A stretch of DNA of 8,689 bases from Patescibacteria group bacterium (GCA_020062525.1 JAGUWE010000001.1:1-8689); one strand, 5' to 3'. Counted from the stretch's first letter, positions 1-6,700 are shown. Notes: generated from the sequence alone by a model not told the origin. Translations and numbers: made by a program.

Positions 1-32
1 AGGGTAAAACCCTTTGATTTTTTTTCGACCAT
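1..32 (-). CDS. N-terminus of a probable type IV prepilin (cut by window edge)
   Basis: Only ten codons and two bases of an eleventh are visible, starting from an ATG at 32-30 and running out of the left edge. The peptide reads MVEKKSKGFT, and the next codon begins CT, so it is leucine. A short basic stretch followed by K-G-F-T-L is the classic type III (prepilin) signal, cut by PilD/GspO after the glycine and usually followed by [IV]-E. The start lies 28 bp after the pilM stop on the same strand, so the gene probably belongs to the same transcription unit. No Shine-Dalgarno sequence is visible, as for the other genes here. A pilN would be expected after pilM in many genomes, and ten residues cannot exclude a non-pilin with a chance KGFTL. 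Confidence 0.55.
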   Translation of the reverse strand, partial: MVEKKSKGFT

Positions 33-60
33 AATTTTTTTGTTTAAATCTTCGGGAAGA

Positions 61-1743
61 TTATTCTTTAATTATCTCCCCATAATCTGACTTAATCCAG
101 CCATGAAGTTCTTCGCCTAAATTAATCTGGATCCAATCAGTAGTGGTGGAGACCAAAAAATAAATTTCTCCCGGATAAATTTTTTTAATTATTGAATAAG
201 TTATAGTTGGGCCTTGGCGGACATTGAGCCAGCCAGTCGGTGTTTTGCTAATTTTCACTTTTAAAATTTCTGGCTGGGGTTGAGGTGTTAAAATTTCCTC
301 GGCTGAAGAGGTGGCGTTTATTTGGCTAACTTCTTGATTAGGAATATCAATGGTCTTGGTCGTTGAGGTGACGGTTAAATTTTCAGTAGTATTTATTATT
401 GACTGATTAACTGGTAAAAAAATTGACGGAAATTGTCTTTCTGCCAGATTTATTTTTTCAGGTTGATGAAAAATGATTAGCCAAAAGAAAATTATCAGTA
501 AAAAAATTAAAATGGTTAAATAAACTAAAATTCCTTTTGGCAATTTGCTTGGCCAATTTTTAAAAACTGCAACTGGCTTTTTAAGGGTTTTTATTATCAA
601 GCGAGCGAGAGAAATGAATCCGCCAGCTGGCGGATTCATTTCCGAGCGAGCGCTGATATCAAAGGGTTTAATACCCTTTATTTTTTCTTCTAGTTGTCGC
701 CCCAAAAAATTAATGCTTTCTTTAAAATATTCTTGACGGCAAAGTAAAGCTAAACCAATTGCTCTCTCATATTGTGAAGAGTCAACTTCCGGCGGTAAAT
801 TAAGCCAACAAAATCTCTTTTCCACCACTAAAGACAAATTTTTAACTAAATACTCATCAAGTTTGATTAATTTTACTGCCTGGCCGCTAATAATTATTTT
901 TTTAATTTCACGGGCAGTTTGGCTTTTATAAAAATTAATTGTCTTTTTAATTTCCTTAATTAAACCCTGAAAAACTGCCTGTAAAGCTAAAAAAACTCTT
1001 CCTTCTTCTTTTGTTTCGTCAAAGCCAGAACTTGACTTAAGATTTTCGGCCTGCTGGGGGTTGACTTTCAGTTTCTCAACCAAAATAGCGGTTAAGGTCT
1101 GGCCGCCAAGATTGATATTTAAAGAAGTTCTGATGCCGGTTTTATCAAATAAAGCCAATAAACTCTCCTGCCGGCCGATATCCACAAGTAAAATTGTTTC
1201 CTCTTTATTATACTCTTTTATTAAAGAGTGAGCAAGACTTTCTGAGGCAATACCTAAAGCCAGAAGTCGTATTTTTAAAATTCCAAAAAGTTTAAGATAG
1301 CCATTAATTACTTCTTTAGGCGCTGCTACCACTAAAATTTCCTGTTCATTATTTGAAGTAGTCAACAAACGATTTTGCCAATAAAGCTCTTCTTTAGTAA
1401 AAGGAAAAAAATTATCAATTTCATTATCAATAATTCTTTTAGTTTGGATTGGATTTAAAGAATTGGGAAGTTTTACCGTTTGAAAATAAACCTGCTCATC
1501 AGGCAAATGACAAAAAGCAGCCCTTGATTTTAAAGGAAAAGGGTTGGTTGAGTCAAGTAGCTTTTCAATTTCTTTCGCCAGTAGCTCAGGATTTAAAATC
1601 TTTCCGCCTAAAACTAAACCTTTGGGAATTTCCGATCGACCCCAGGCTTCAACTAAATTTTCTCCTGTTTTAAGTTTAACAGCAGTAACCGCCTCATCAG
1701 AAATATCAAGCGCCAAACAATCTTTGTGTAGAAGAGAGAACAT
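61..1743 (-). CDS. pilM: PilM-like actin-fold ATPase fused to a membrane segment and SH3b domain
   Basis: PilM is the cytoplasmic actin-like (SHS2/FtsA-type) protein that organises the type IV pilus inner-membrane complex. Residues 8-340 match it: LALDISDEAV (10-19) is the first phosphate motif, LLVDIG (185-190) the second, and IIISGQAV (283-290) the adenosine motif. PilM usually ends near residue 350. This protein is 560 residues long and continues with a linker that carries a 98-bp palindromic element (codons 353-386), a basic stretch, one strong membrane segment (404-426), an Asn/Ser/Thr-rich spacer (430-490) and a C-terminal SH3b-like domain (about 495-557, with GWLNVRQGP and HGWIKSDYG). 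By the positive-inside rule the SH3b domain is outside the membrane, where such domains often bind cell wall. The ATG at 1743-1741 is the natural start. The gene lies 141 bp after the PilX/GspK-like gene and 28 bp before the next start. The PilM assignment is firm; the role of the extension is inferred. Confidence 0.88.
   Translation of the reverse strand: MFSLLHKDCLALDISDEAVTAVKLKTGENLVEAWGRSEIPKGLVLGGKILNPELLAKEIEKLLDSTNPFPLKSRAAFCHLPDEQVYFQTVKLPNSLNPIQTKRIIDNEIDNFFPFTKEELYWQNRLLTTSNNEQEILVVAAPKEVINGYLKLFGILKIRLLALGIASESLAHSLIKEYNKEETILLVDIGRQESLLALFDKTGIRTSLNINLGGQTLTAILVEKLKVNPQQAENLKSSSGFDETKEEGRVFLALQAVFQGLIKEIKKTINFYKSQTAREIKKIIISGQAVKLIKLDEYLVKNLSLVVEKRFCWLNLPPEVDSSQYERAIGLALLCRQEYFKESINFLGRQLEEKIKGIKPFDISARSEMNPPAGGFISLARLIIKTLKKPVAVFKNWPSKLPKGILVYLTILIFLLIIFFWLIIFHQPEKINLAERQFPSIFLPVNQSIINTTENLTVTSTTKTIDIPNQEVSQINATSSAEEILTPQPQPEILKVKISKTPTGWLNVRQGPTITYSIIKKIYPGEIYFLVSTTTDWIQINLGEELHGWIKSDYGEIIKE
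588..685 (+). repeat. Palindromic element, copy 1, inserted in frame in pilM
   Basis: These 98 bp are identical to the reverse complement of 7829-7926. The core, 611-642, is a perfect 32-bp palindrome centred on CCAGCTGG. To its right is a 7-bp inverted repeat (661-667 AAAGGGT with 673-679 ACCCTTT, loop TTAAT). Short GCGAGCGA and GAGCGAGCG repeats flank the core. Both ends are runs of five T (588-592 and 681-685). In pilM the element is read from its minus strand as residues 354-385 (KIKGIKPFDISARSEM, then NPPAGGFIS, LARLIIK). It falls in the linker between the PilM domain and the membrane segment. The GC-rich core stands out from the AT-rich gene around it. Three of its six frames are open end to end, two on this strand and one on the other. 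Confidence 0.93.
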
Positions 1744-1884
1744 AAAAAATTACTAATTACCAATTCCTAATTTCTAATGAAATTTCTAATTCTTAAATTT
1801 CCAGTTTAAATTTAAAACTTTGACATTTCAAAATTAAATAATTTTATTGGAAATTGGATATTAGAAATTGGAAATTTTTTTATT
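1744..1884. repeat. AT-rich intergenic repeat, family B (CCAATTTCTAATTTC type)
   Basis: This 141-bp gap between the PilX/GspK-like gene and pilM is made mostly of variants of the units CCAATTCCTAATTTCTAAT and TTAGAAATTGGAAAT. Left units (about 1760-1778) and right units (about 1846-1876) are complementary, so the gap can fold into a long imperfect hairpin. The same units recur at 2311-2344. No open frame, promoter or convincing terminator is visible. It is probably a dispersed intergenic repeat; a role as a weak transcript-end structure is possible. Confidence 0.6.
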
Positions 1885-2271
1885 TTACATCTGCTGCCAA
1901 GAAACAACTTCTATTGCTCGATCAATCGTAACATTTATTCTTTTTGTATAATCCCCGCTTGAACCAGTAGAAATGAGTTGGGCTTGGAAATCATCGGTGA
2001 CTATATTTATTGTACAAGAATTACCGTTAATTGACAATATATAATTATAATCTTGCCAATTATTTCTTAATCTTTCCAAACCATCTTCTGCGCAGGTTTC
2101 AGCTAAGGCTAAGGCCTTAAGACCGTCAGCTTGGCTAGTTTGTAAAATTAGCTGGTCAAGAAGCAGTTTACTTAAGCCCAGTGTAATTGTCAGTGAAGCA
2201 GCAGCAATTACCAAAACCGTCAAAATTAAAACATAACCCTGACTCTTTTTAGTAACAAATATTCTTTTCAT
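1885..2271 (-). CDS. PilX/GspK-like minor pilin
   Basis: A 128-residue protein with a basic start (MKRIFVTKKSQG), a hydrophobic segment at 13-35, and an amphipathic helix that contains ALALAETCAEDGLERLR (53-69). The pattern LAExxxExxLxxL after the membrane helix is typical of PilX and GspK-type proteins, which cap the pseudopilus tip. Cleavage would fall after G12 (QG/YVLIL). The usual glutamate at mature position 5 is missing (Leu17), as is common in this class. Only two cysteines are present (C60 and C86); they could form a disulfide outside the cell. It is the last of four prepilin genes in GspH-I-J-K order and lies 73 bp after the GspJ-like gene. It is short for GspK and nearer to PilX in size. 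The exact family name is uncertain, but its class as a minor pilin is likely. Confidence 0.7.
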   Translation of the reverse strand: MKRIFVTKKSQGYVLILTVLVIAAASLTITLGLSKLLLDQLILQTSQADGLKALALAETCAEDGLERLRNNWQDYNYILSINGNSCTINIVTDDFQAQLISTGSSGDYTKRINVTIDRAIEVVSWQQM

Positions 2272-2310
2272 AATTTAATTTATAAGAATTTGACAAATTG
2301 CCTAAAAAAC

Positions 2311-2344
2311 TGGGAATTAGAAATTGGAAATTAGAAATTAAAAT
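2311..2344. repeat. AT-rich intergenic repeat, family B
   Basis: Two consecutive copies of the unit GGAAATTAGAAATT or a near variant (from GGGAATTAGAAATTGG onward) fill the gap just after the GspJ-like stop codon. They match the units at 1846-1876. The rest of the gap, 2272-2310, shows no recognisable signal. Confidence 0.5.
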
Positions 2345-2872
2345 TTATCTGCTTCTTAGTTCAAAACTTAATTCGGTGGTAACTTTATCTTGCCACCTTG
2401 GCCCCTGACCGGGATTTTTCAAAGTAATTTCAAGATTAACTAAAATATTTCTACTTCTTGGATAATGACTTAAATTAGAAAAACTGCCCCTAACCGCTAC
2501 TTTATCAGTATTTAAATCCACAGCGGGGTCACTATTTTGCTGCCTGGTCAACTTTTGTTGAGTAGTGTCAAAATGAAAAGTGATTGTTTGGGCCATTGGT
2601 AAGAGCAAAACCAAGGTCTCAGGACTTAGATTTTGAATGGCCTGAGCTTCGCGAATATAAAAGCCCAAATTTTTTTCAATAAAGTTAACATTATAACTAA
2701 TCTCGCTTCGGCTGTTAAATTTACTCCAACCAAGTAAAATATTATAAAAAAAACCACTGACCACTAACAAAACAAAACTAACAACAGCCAGATAAATCAC
2801 CATTTCCACTAAAGTGAACCCTTTTTTCTTTCTAATTGGATTTTCTATTCTTATAAATTTTAATCTCAACAT
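2345..2872 (-). CDS. GspJ/PilW-like minor prepilin
   Basis: A 175-residue prepilin. The signal is KKKGFTLVEMV: cleavage after G18 leaves F1 and places the conserved glutamate (E23) at mature position 5, followed by a hydrophobic helix (19-45). After it come a polar region with FIEKNLGFYIREAQAI, typical of GspJ/PilW, and a beta-rich C-terminal half ending LEITLKNPG...TELSFELRSR. I chose the ATG at 2872-2870. A TTG 12 codons upstream is in frame, but that stretch reads through an AT-rich intergenic repeat and would give an odd leader. GAAGAG directly abuts the ATG, too close to be a standard ribosome binding site. It is third in the GspH-I-J-K series. GspJ and PilW partner with GspI/PilV at the filament tip, which here is the giant protein upstream. 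Confidence 0.8.
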   Translation of the reverse strand: MLRLKFIRIENPIRKKKGFTLVEMVIYLAVVSFVLLVVSGFFYNILLGWSKFNSRSEISYNVNFIEKNLGFYIREAQAIQNLSPETLVLLLPMAQTITFHFDTTQQKLTRQQNSDPAVDLNTDKVAVRGSFSNLSHYPRSRNILVNLEITLKNPGQGPRWQDKVTTELSFELRSR

Positions 2873-2880
2873 CTCTTCTA

Positions 2881-3085
2881 AATTTAAAATGCAAAAATTA
2901 AATATCAAAATGAAAATGTAAAATTCAAAATTATTTTAAATGTCATGCTGAACTTGTTTCAGCATCTCAAAGTAAAAATCCTTAATAAGATCCTTGAAAT
3001 AAATTCAGGGTGACAACTTTATTGTTTTTTAATTTTTTGATTTGTCATTTTGCCTTTTGAATTTTGATTTTTGAATTTTTATTTA
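2881..3085. repeat. AT-rich intergenic repeats (family A) flanking a hairpin element
   Basis: The 279-bp gap between the giant prepilin gene and the GspJ-like gene. Its left part (2888-2938) and right part (3024-3082) carry inverted variants of an AATTCAAAATGCAAAATG-like unit, also seen at 6701-6784 and 8080-8137. Between them lies the hairpin element 2941-3015. Bases 3086-3151 show nothing clear. No open frame of note is present. Confidence 0.55.
2941..3015. repeat. Hairpin repeat of the TGTCATGCTGAA type
   Basis: An imperfect inverted repeat: 2941-2967 (TGTCATGCTGAACTTG, then TTTCAGCATCT) pairs with 2988-3015 (AGATCCTTGAAATAAA, then TTCAGGGTGACA) around a 20-base loop. From memory, sequences close to this (GTCATGCTGAAC...TTCAGGATGACA) occur as dispersed intergenic repeats in unrelated bacteria; this was not searched here. 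The arms differ at several positions, so this is a decayed or diverged copy. It could fold in the transcript between two pilin genes. Confidence 0.75.
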
Positions 3086-3151
3086 TCCGCTATATACAAA
3101 CTTTAAAGAAAAGATAAAAAAAACTAATAATTTTTTCAATTTTTACCATCT

Positions 3152-6100
3152 TTACGGTGTATAATTAATTTTTATTTCCTGAAAAACGGGTGTAGCCGTG
3201 CTGTCGCTGCGGAGGATTATTTTATAACGGGCAAATTGGTTGTCATTATGATTATTAGTCAGTGGGATTAAAGATTCTTCCCCGCTTTGATAATAAGAGC
3301 TTGACCCAGTTAGTCCTTGCCAAGGCCCCCAAATTCCCGGTATTCCCCCATTATCAGGCGCGGTTGCTAATTGAACCCAAATATCAGTATTGGCTGAAGG
3401 TGTTGTTTCTTGCCAGCTTAAAAAATCAAAAGCGGCCGGCACGCTGGTATTAAACGCAGAAGAAATAAGTTCGCCTTGCGGAACATAAGTTGGACGGATC
3501 AAACCAAAATAAAAATTCAAATCTCGCTCCTCAGCGACTTGCCAACTGGCGCCGCTGTCAGAGCTTTGCTCCCCAAAGCTGCTTTTACCTAAAAAAGTTA
3601 TTATCTTAAAATATTCCTGGCCAACAGTAACTGGCGCCAAAATTAAATAATAACGGTTGGCGCCAGAACCAGGCGATGACAAATAAAGCCGGTAAGTTTT
3701 ATTTTGCTCTAAATTAATTCGCTCGGGAAATTGATAGGTCTGCCAAGCATAAGTCGTGCCAACCGCTGAACGAGCTGCCAAAATACCGCTTGTTACTAGC
3801 AGATTATCTGTTAAATTATCAATCGCAAAATATAAATCATCAAGCGGCCGCAGACTGCCAAAACGCCTAACATAAAAACTGATTTCGGAAAATTCTTTAT
3901 CTTCGGTCAAGGTTAGGTTTTGTCCCTGGAAAAAATTGTGGTAAATCGGTAGTTCTCCTAAATTTTCATAAGGATTACCTTCGCTGTCATTATCCTGAAA
4001 AGTCAGTTGATAAAGCGGCTGCAAATTAGCGGTCTGCCAATTACTGCCGCCAGTAGTTGAGGTCAAGACATTGGCCTGCGGATCGGGAGTTTGGTCATAA
4101 GGAATAAGATTGTTAAGCGGTGAGGTTTGTCTTAAAGCAATATAGCGATTAGGACCAATTTGGCCTGATTGCCAACTGACAACTAAATGATAAGTTTGCC
4201 CTTTAATTAAATTAAGTGGCTGATTTAAAGTAATAGTCTGCCAGCCGCTTAAAGTTGGTCTTAAATCGCCATAAGCCAGATAAGTTCCGCTTGGTCGACC
4301 ACTGCCATTATCAGCTTGCAAACCAAAACGGTAAGTCGGCGGATTATTTAATAAATCAACATAAACGCGCACAAGATTAACTGACTTTGTTTTTTGGGCC
4401 GTAAAACGCAAGTTTTGCCGCCGATTTCCAGAGGTCAATCTAAATGAAGAATCCAAAACTGTGACTAAAAAACGATTGCCCCAGAATAAATTGCCCAAAA
4501 CCGGCACCTGATAGGAAATTGTGGCTGAATCCAACTGCACCTGTTCAGCGCCGGAACTTGACAAAAAGGCCTTGAAATTAATTTTTTTATTAACTGCTGG
4601 AAAAGAATTGATATTGGCATTAATAACCGAAACGGTATTGTAATCAGTTGGGCTGGCTAAAACCCAAGAAGTATTATTCCAATAATACCAATTAGCTCCG
4701 TCATTATTGGATAATTGATAATAAATCTCGCCGCTATTTTTAATTGCCACCTCATTAAAAGCGGTCCAGCCAGCTATAGCTGGTGAACTAAAAGAAATCA
4801 TTGGATTAACCGCCGGTTTGTCATTGGGGTAACTGACTACATTTTTTGTCCAACTGACTTTGGCATTGTCATAGCCGCCGCTGATCGGCCCGACTGGTCC
4901 ACCAGTTGTAGACCGAACGCGTAGAAAAACCGCTATTTTAAAATAATAGGTGCCGGGGCTGGTGATGCGGCTGCGGCAATCAACCAATTGGCTTTGCCAA
5001 TTAGTGACGCCGGTCTGATTGGCACTGCGCCAAATCTCCTGACCAATAACCGGCAATCCGGGGCTTGAATCCAAAAAAACATAAAATCTAAAATTTCTAA
5101 CTGCGCCGCTCGGTGCGATAAAATTAGTCACCTGCCAATCAAAATTACAGCTTACTTGATCCAGATTGGCCTGATCAACATTAACCGCTTGCTGCCAGTA
5201 ACCACCAACTTCGTCACCACGGGCATTGGCCGGAATTTCAATTTCAGCAAAACCGCTAGGATTGCCACCAGTAGCGCGCCAATTGCCCCGCGGCGTTACC
5301 TCGCCGCTACCTACATCCCAAGTATAAAACGACCAGCCGCTGGTATCAAAAGTGAATCCGCTGTTAACACTTTGACCGGTAAGGGTCTGAATTTGGGGTT
5401 TTAACTGGGCATAACTTGAAACCACTTCAATTTTTTGCGGATCAAAATCATAATCGGAGGCGGAATCAAAATGCCAGGTCTTAGAAACTAAACCAGTAGT
5501 TGTTTCTTTTAATTTTATTTCGCCGGCATCTGAATAATCAATATTACCGTCATCGCTGAAAAATTGTGCCGGGTTATTCCAAATGAGCTGGCCTGAGCCA
5601 GCTTGCCAATCGGTCTGAATCCAGCTTTTTGTCTGCCAACTGGAAACAAAAAAAGGCAAGTTAATTTGCCGAGTCACACCGCCTGGTACCGGCCAGGAAA
5701 CCAAAAAAATAATTTTTTTAGTATGAAGATCTAAAATTGCGCCTGGTGACACAGGAGGGACAAGGTTACCTAAGTTATCGCGATAAATATCCTCAATAAT
5801 TATTTGGCGAGTATAAAAGTTGTCTAAAAGTTCCTGGCTGCCGCTGAATTGCCAACGGTTGCCAGTTAGTGTCAGGCCATAACTGCCGGCGGTTAAATTA
5901 TTCCAGCCCTGATTGCGAATACTGCGAGCTGCTTCTGCGCCTTCCTGGGCGTAAAAAAGAGCTCCCTGAGACGAGGAAAAACTTTTTAAACCGATGTAAC
6001 TTCCAGCTAATAAATTAAACAAGGCCGCGGCTACTAACGAAAAAAGAGCCACGGCAATAATAACCTCGATTAAAGATAGACCTTCTCCCCCTCTTTTCAT
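3152..6100 (-). CDS. Giant GspI/PilV-like prepilin, probable tip adhesin
   Basis: A 982-residue protein with a prepilin N-terminus: MKRGGEG/LSLIEVIIAV gives cleavage after G7, glutamate (E12) at mature position 5, and a hydrophobic helix (8-31). GspI and PilV proteins are usually 120-200 residues. The first 150 residues resemble such a pilin domain (EGAEAARSIRNQGW at 53-66). The rest is Trp/Tyr/Asn-rich and beta-like. It contains a galactose-binding-like module (about 250-420) with the protein's only cysteines (C318, C375), a strand-rich module (about 430-532), two related modules (about 560-660 and 725-820, both ending in WQT...NL...TY.L...S...G.NRY) and a C-terminal module (about 875-982). 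This looks like a modular pilin that displays binding domains at the tip, as known in Streptococcus sanguinis. Adhesion is inferred. There are no sortase or catalytic motifs. The ATG at 6100-6098 is the only sensible start. Confidence 0.82.
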   Translation of the reverse strand: MKRGGEGLSLIEVIIAVALFSLVAAALFNLLAGSYIGLKSFSSSQGALFYAQEGAEAARSIRNQGWNNLTAGSYGLTLTGNRWQFSGSQELLDNFYTRQIIIEDIYRDNLGNLVPPVSPGAILDLHTKKIIFLVSWPVPGGVTRQINLPFFVSSWQTKSWIQTDWQAGSGQLIWNNPAQFFSDDGNIDYSDAGEIKLKETTTGLVSKTWHFDSASDYDFDPQKIEVVSSYAQLKPQIQTLTGQSVNSGFTFDTSGWSFYTWDVGSGEVTPRGNWRATGGNPSGFAEIEIPANARGDEVGGYWQQAVNVDQANLDQVSCNFDWQVTNFIAPSGAVRNFRFYVFLDSSPGLPVIGQEIWRSANQTGVTNWQSQLVDCRSRITSPGTYYFKIAVFLRVRSTTGGPVGPISGGYDNAKVSWTKNVVSYPNDKPAVNPMISFSSPAIAGWTAFNEVAIKNSGEIYYQLSNNDGANWYYWNNTSWVLASPTDYNTVSVINANINSFPAVNKKINFKAFLSSSGAEQVQLDSATISYQVPVLGNLFWGNRFLVTVLDSSFRLTSGNRRQNLRFTAQKTKSVNLVRVYVDLLNNPPTYRFGLQADNGSGRPSGTYLAYGDLRPTLSGWQTITLNQPLNLIKGQTYHLVVSWQSGQIGPNRYIALRQTSPLNNLIPYDQTPDPQANVLTSTTGGSNWQTANLQPLYQLTFQDNDSEGNPYENLGELPIYHNFFQGQNLTLTEDKEFSEISFYVRRFGSLRPLDDLYFAIDNLTDNLLVTSGILAARSAVGTTYAWQTYQFPERINLEQNKTYRLYLSSPGSGANRYYLILAPVTVGQEYFKIITFLGKSSFGEQSSDSGASWQVAEERDLNFYFGLIRPTYVPQGELISSAFNTSVPAAFDFLSWQETTPSANTDIWVQLATAPDNGGIPGIWGPWQGLTGSSSYYQSGEESLIPLTNNHNDNQFARYKIILRSDSTATPVFQEIKINYTP

Positions 6101-6131
6101 AAATATATTTCTAAACTATTTAATTTGTAAA

Positions 6132-6219
6132 GCCGAGATTAGTAAATTTTCGTACGAGGACTGTTTGAGACCGCCGAAGGCGAGGCGAGTTCCGCAGAAG
6201 AAAATTTACTAATCTTGGC
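6132..6219. repeat. Hairpin repeat element with 20-bp arms
   Basis: Arms 6132-6151 (GCCGAGATTAGTAAATTTTC) and 6200-6219 (GAAAATTTACTAATCTTGGC) are complementary except at one position, around a 48-base loop. The loop is GC-rich compared with its surroundings and holds a small hairpin (6172-6182, CGCC-GAA-GGCG). It nearly fills the 140-bp gap between the GspH-like gene and the giant prepilin gene. It has no open frame and looks like a non-coding miniature mobile element rather than a terminator, because no T-run follows it on either strand. Confidence 0.8.
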
Positions 6220-6240
6220 AAAAACCTATTAAAACTTCGG

Positions 6241-6693
6241 TTAATTTAATTGGACCAAGCCCTGAGAAAAAATATCAACGGTTAAGGTCTGATTATTAAC
6301 CAAATTAGTTAAAATCAATTGGCCAGAAACCGAGGCATTGCCCAAAGGAGTGCCAAAAACTACTTCAGACATTGGAAAAAACAAACGAACCGAGCTTGGT
6401 AGATTAACAATTTCATCAACGGCTGGATCTCGCAAACTAAAACTAATGCCTTTAAATAGAGTGTAGGAATCGGCATTAAAACGCACGCCCCAGGCGCTCA
6501 CTCCTTTGCCTGAAGTGGCATAAGTTTGCTGACGGCGAAGATCCGAGGCTAATTTTTCCCCAACCTGATTCAAGTCGGCCTTAAGCTGAAGCGATTGATA
6601 AAAAGGTATGGCCAATAAAACCAAAAGACCGATAAGAGCAATTACAATGATAAGTTCGATAAGAGTAAAACCACAATGGCTTCTTTTAAACAT
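6241..6693 (-). CDS. GspH/FimT-like minor prepilin
   Basis: A 150-residue prepilin. MFKRSHCG/FTLIELIIVIAL gives cleavage after G8 and glutamate (E13) at mature position 5, with the membrane helix at 9-31. The helix continues into an amphipathic stretch with QVGEKLASDLRRQQTYA (38-54). A beta domain follows with WGVRFNADSYTLFKG (about 68-82), VVFGTPLG and a final TVDIFSQGLVQLN. This order (helix, L..DLR.AR-like stretch, [YW]G[VI].F...SY.L, then a VVF strand) is characteristic of GspH/FimT, which initiates pseudopilus assembly. It is the first of the four minor pilins and lies 91 bp after pilC. Gap 6694-6784 is AT-rich repeat with no Shine-Dalgarno sequence before the ATG. Length and motifs are normal for the family. 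Confidence 0.83.
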   Translation of the reverse strand: MFKRSHCGFTLIELIIVIALIGLLVLLAIPFYQSLQLKADLNQVGEKLASDLRRQQTYATSGKGVSAWGVRFNADSYTLFKGISFSLRDPAVDEIVNLPSSVRLFFPMSEVVFGTPLGNASVSGQLILTNLVNNQTLTVDIFSQGLVQLN

Positions 6694-6700
6694 ATTAGAT

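Noticed and set aside
1..20. Resemblance of AGGGTAAAACCCTTTGAT to the end of the 98-bp element (AGGGTATTAAACCCTTTGAT), suggesting a third copy.
   Set aside because: The match ends after GAT and needs a 2-base gap. On the minus strand the same bases encode a basic leader and KGFTL directly after an ATG, which explains them as a prepilin start.
545..736. Open plus-strand frame across the element in pilM (and the similar one at 7578-8063 in pilC).
   Set aside because: They are antisense to firm genes, start at arbitrary codons and owe part of their length to the element being open on both strands. No sign of real coding.
2873..2908. A longer GspJ-like protein starting at TTG 2908.
   Set aside because: The extra 12 codons lie in an AT-rich repeat unit found in other gaps, and the ATG at 2872 gives a normal prepilin leader.
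3111..3139. A possible minus-strand promoter before the GspJ-like gene: TTGAAA (3139-3134) and TATCTT (3116-3111), 17 bases apart.
   Set aside because: In sequence this AT-rich such pairs arise often by chance, the -10 match is weak and the distance to the start is about 240 bp. Not listed as a feature.
6132..6219. Rho-independent terminator between the GspH-like gene and the giant prepilin gene.
   Set aside because: The arms are 20 bp with a 48-base structured loop and no T-run follows; it fits a repeat element better.
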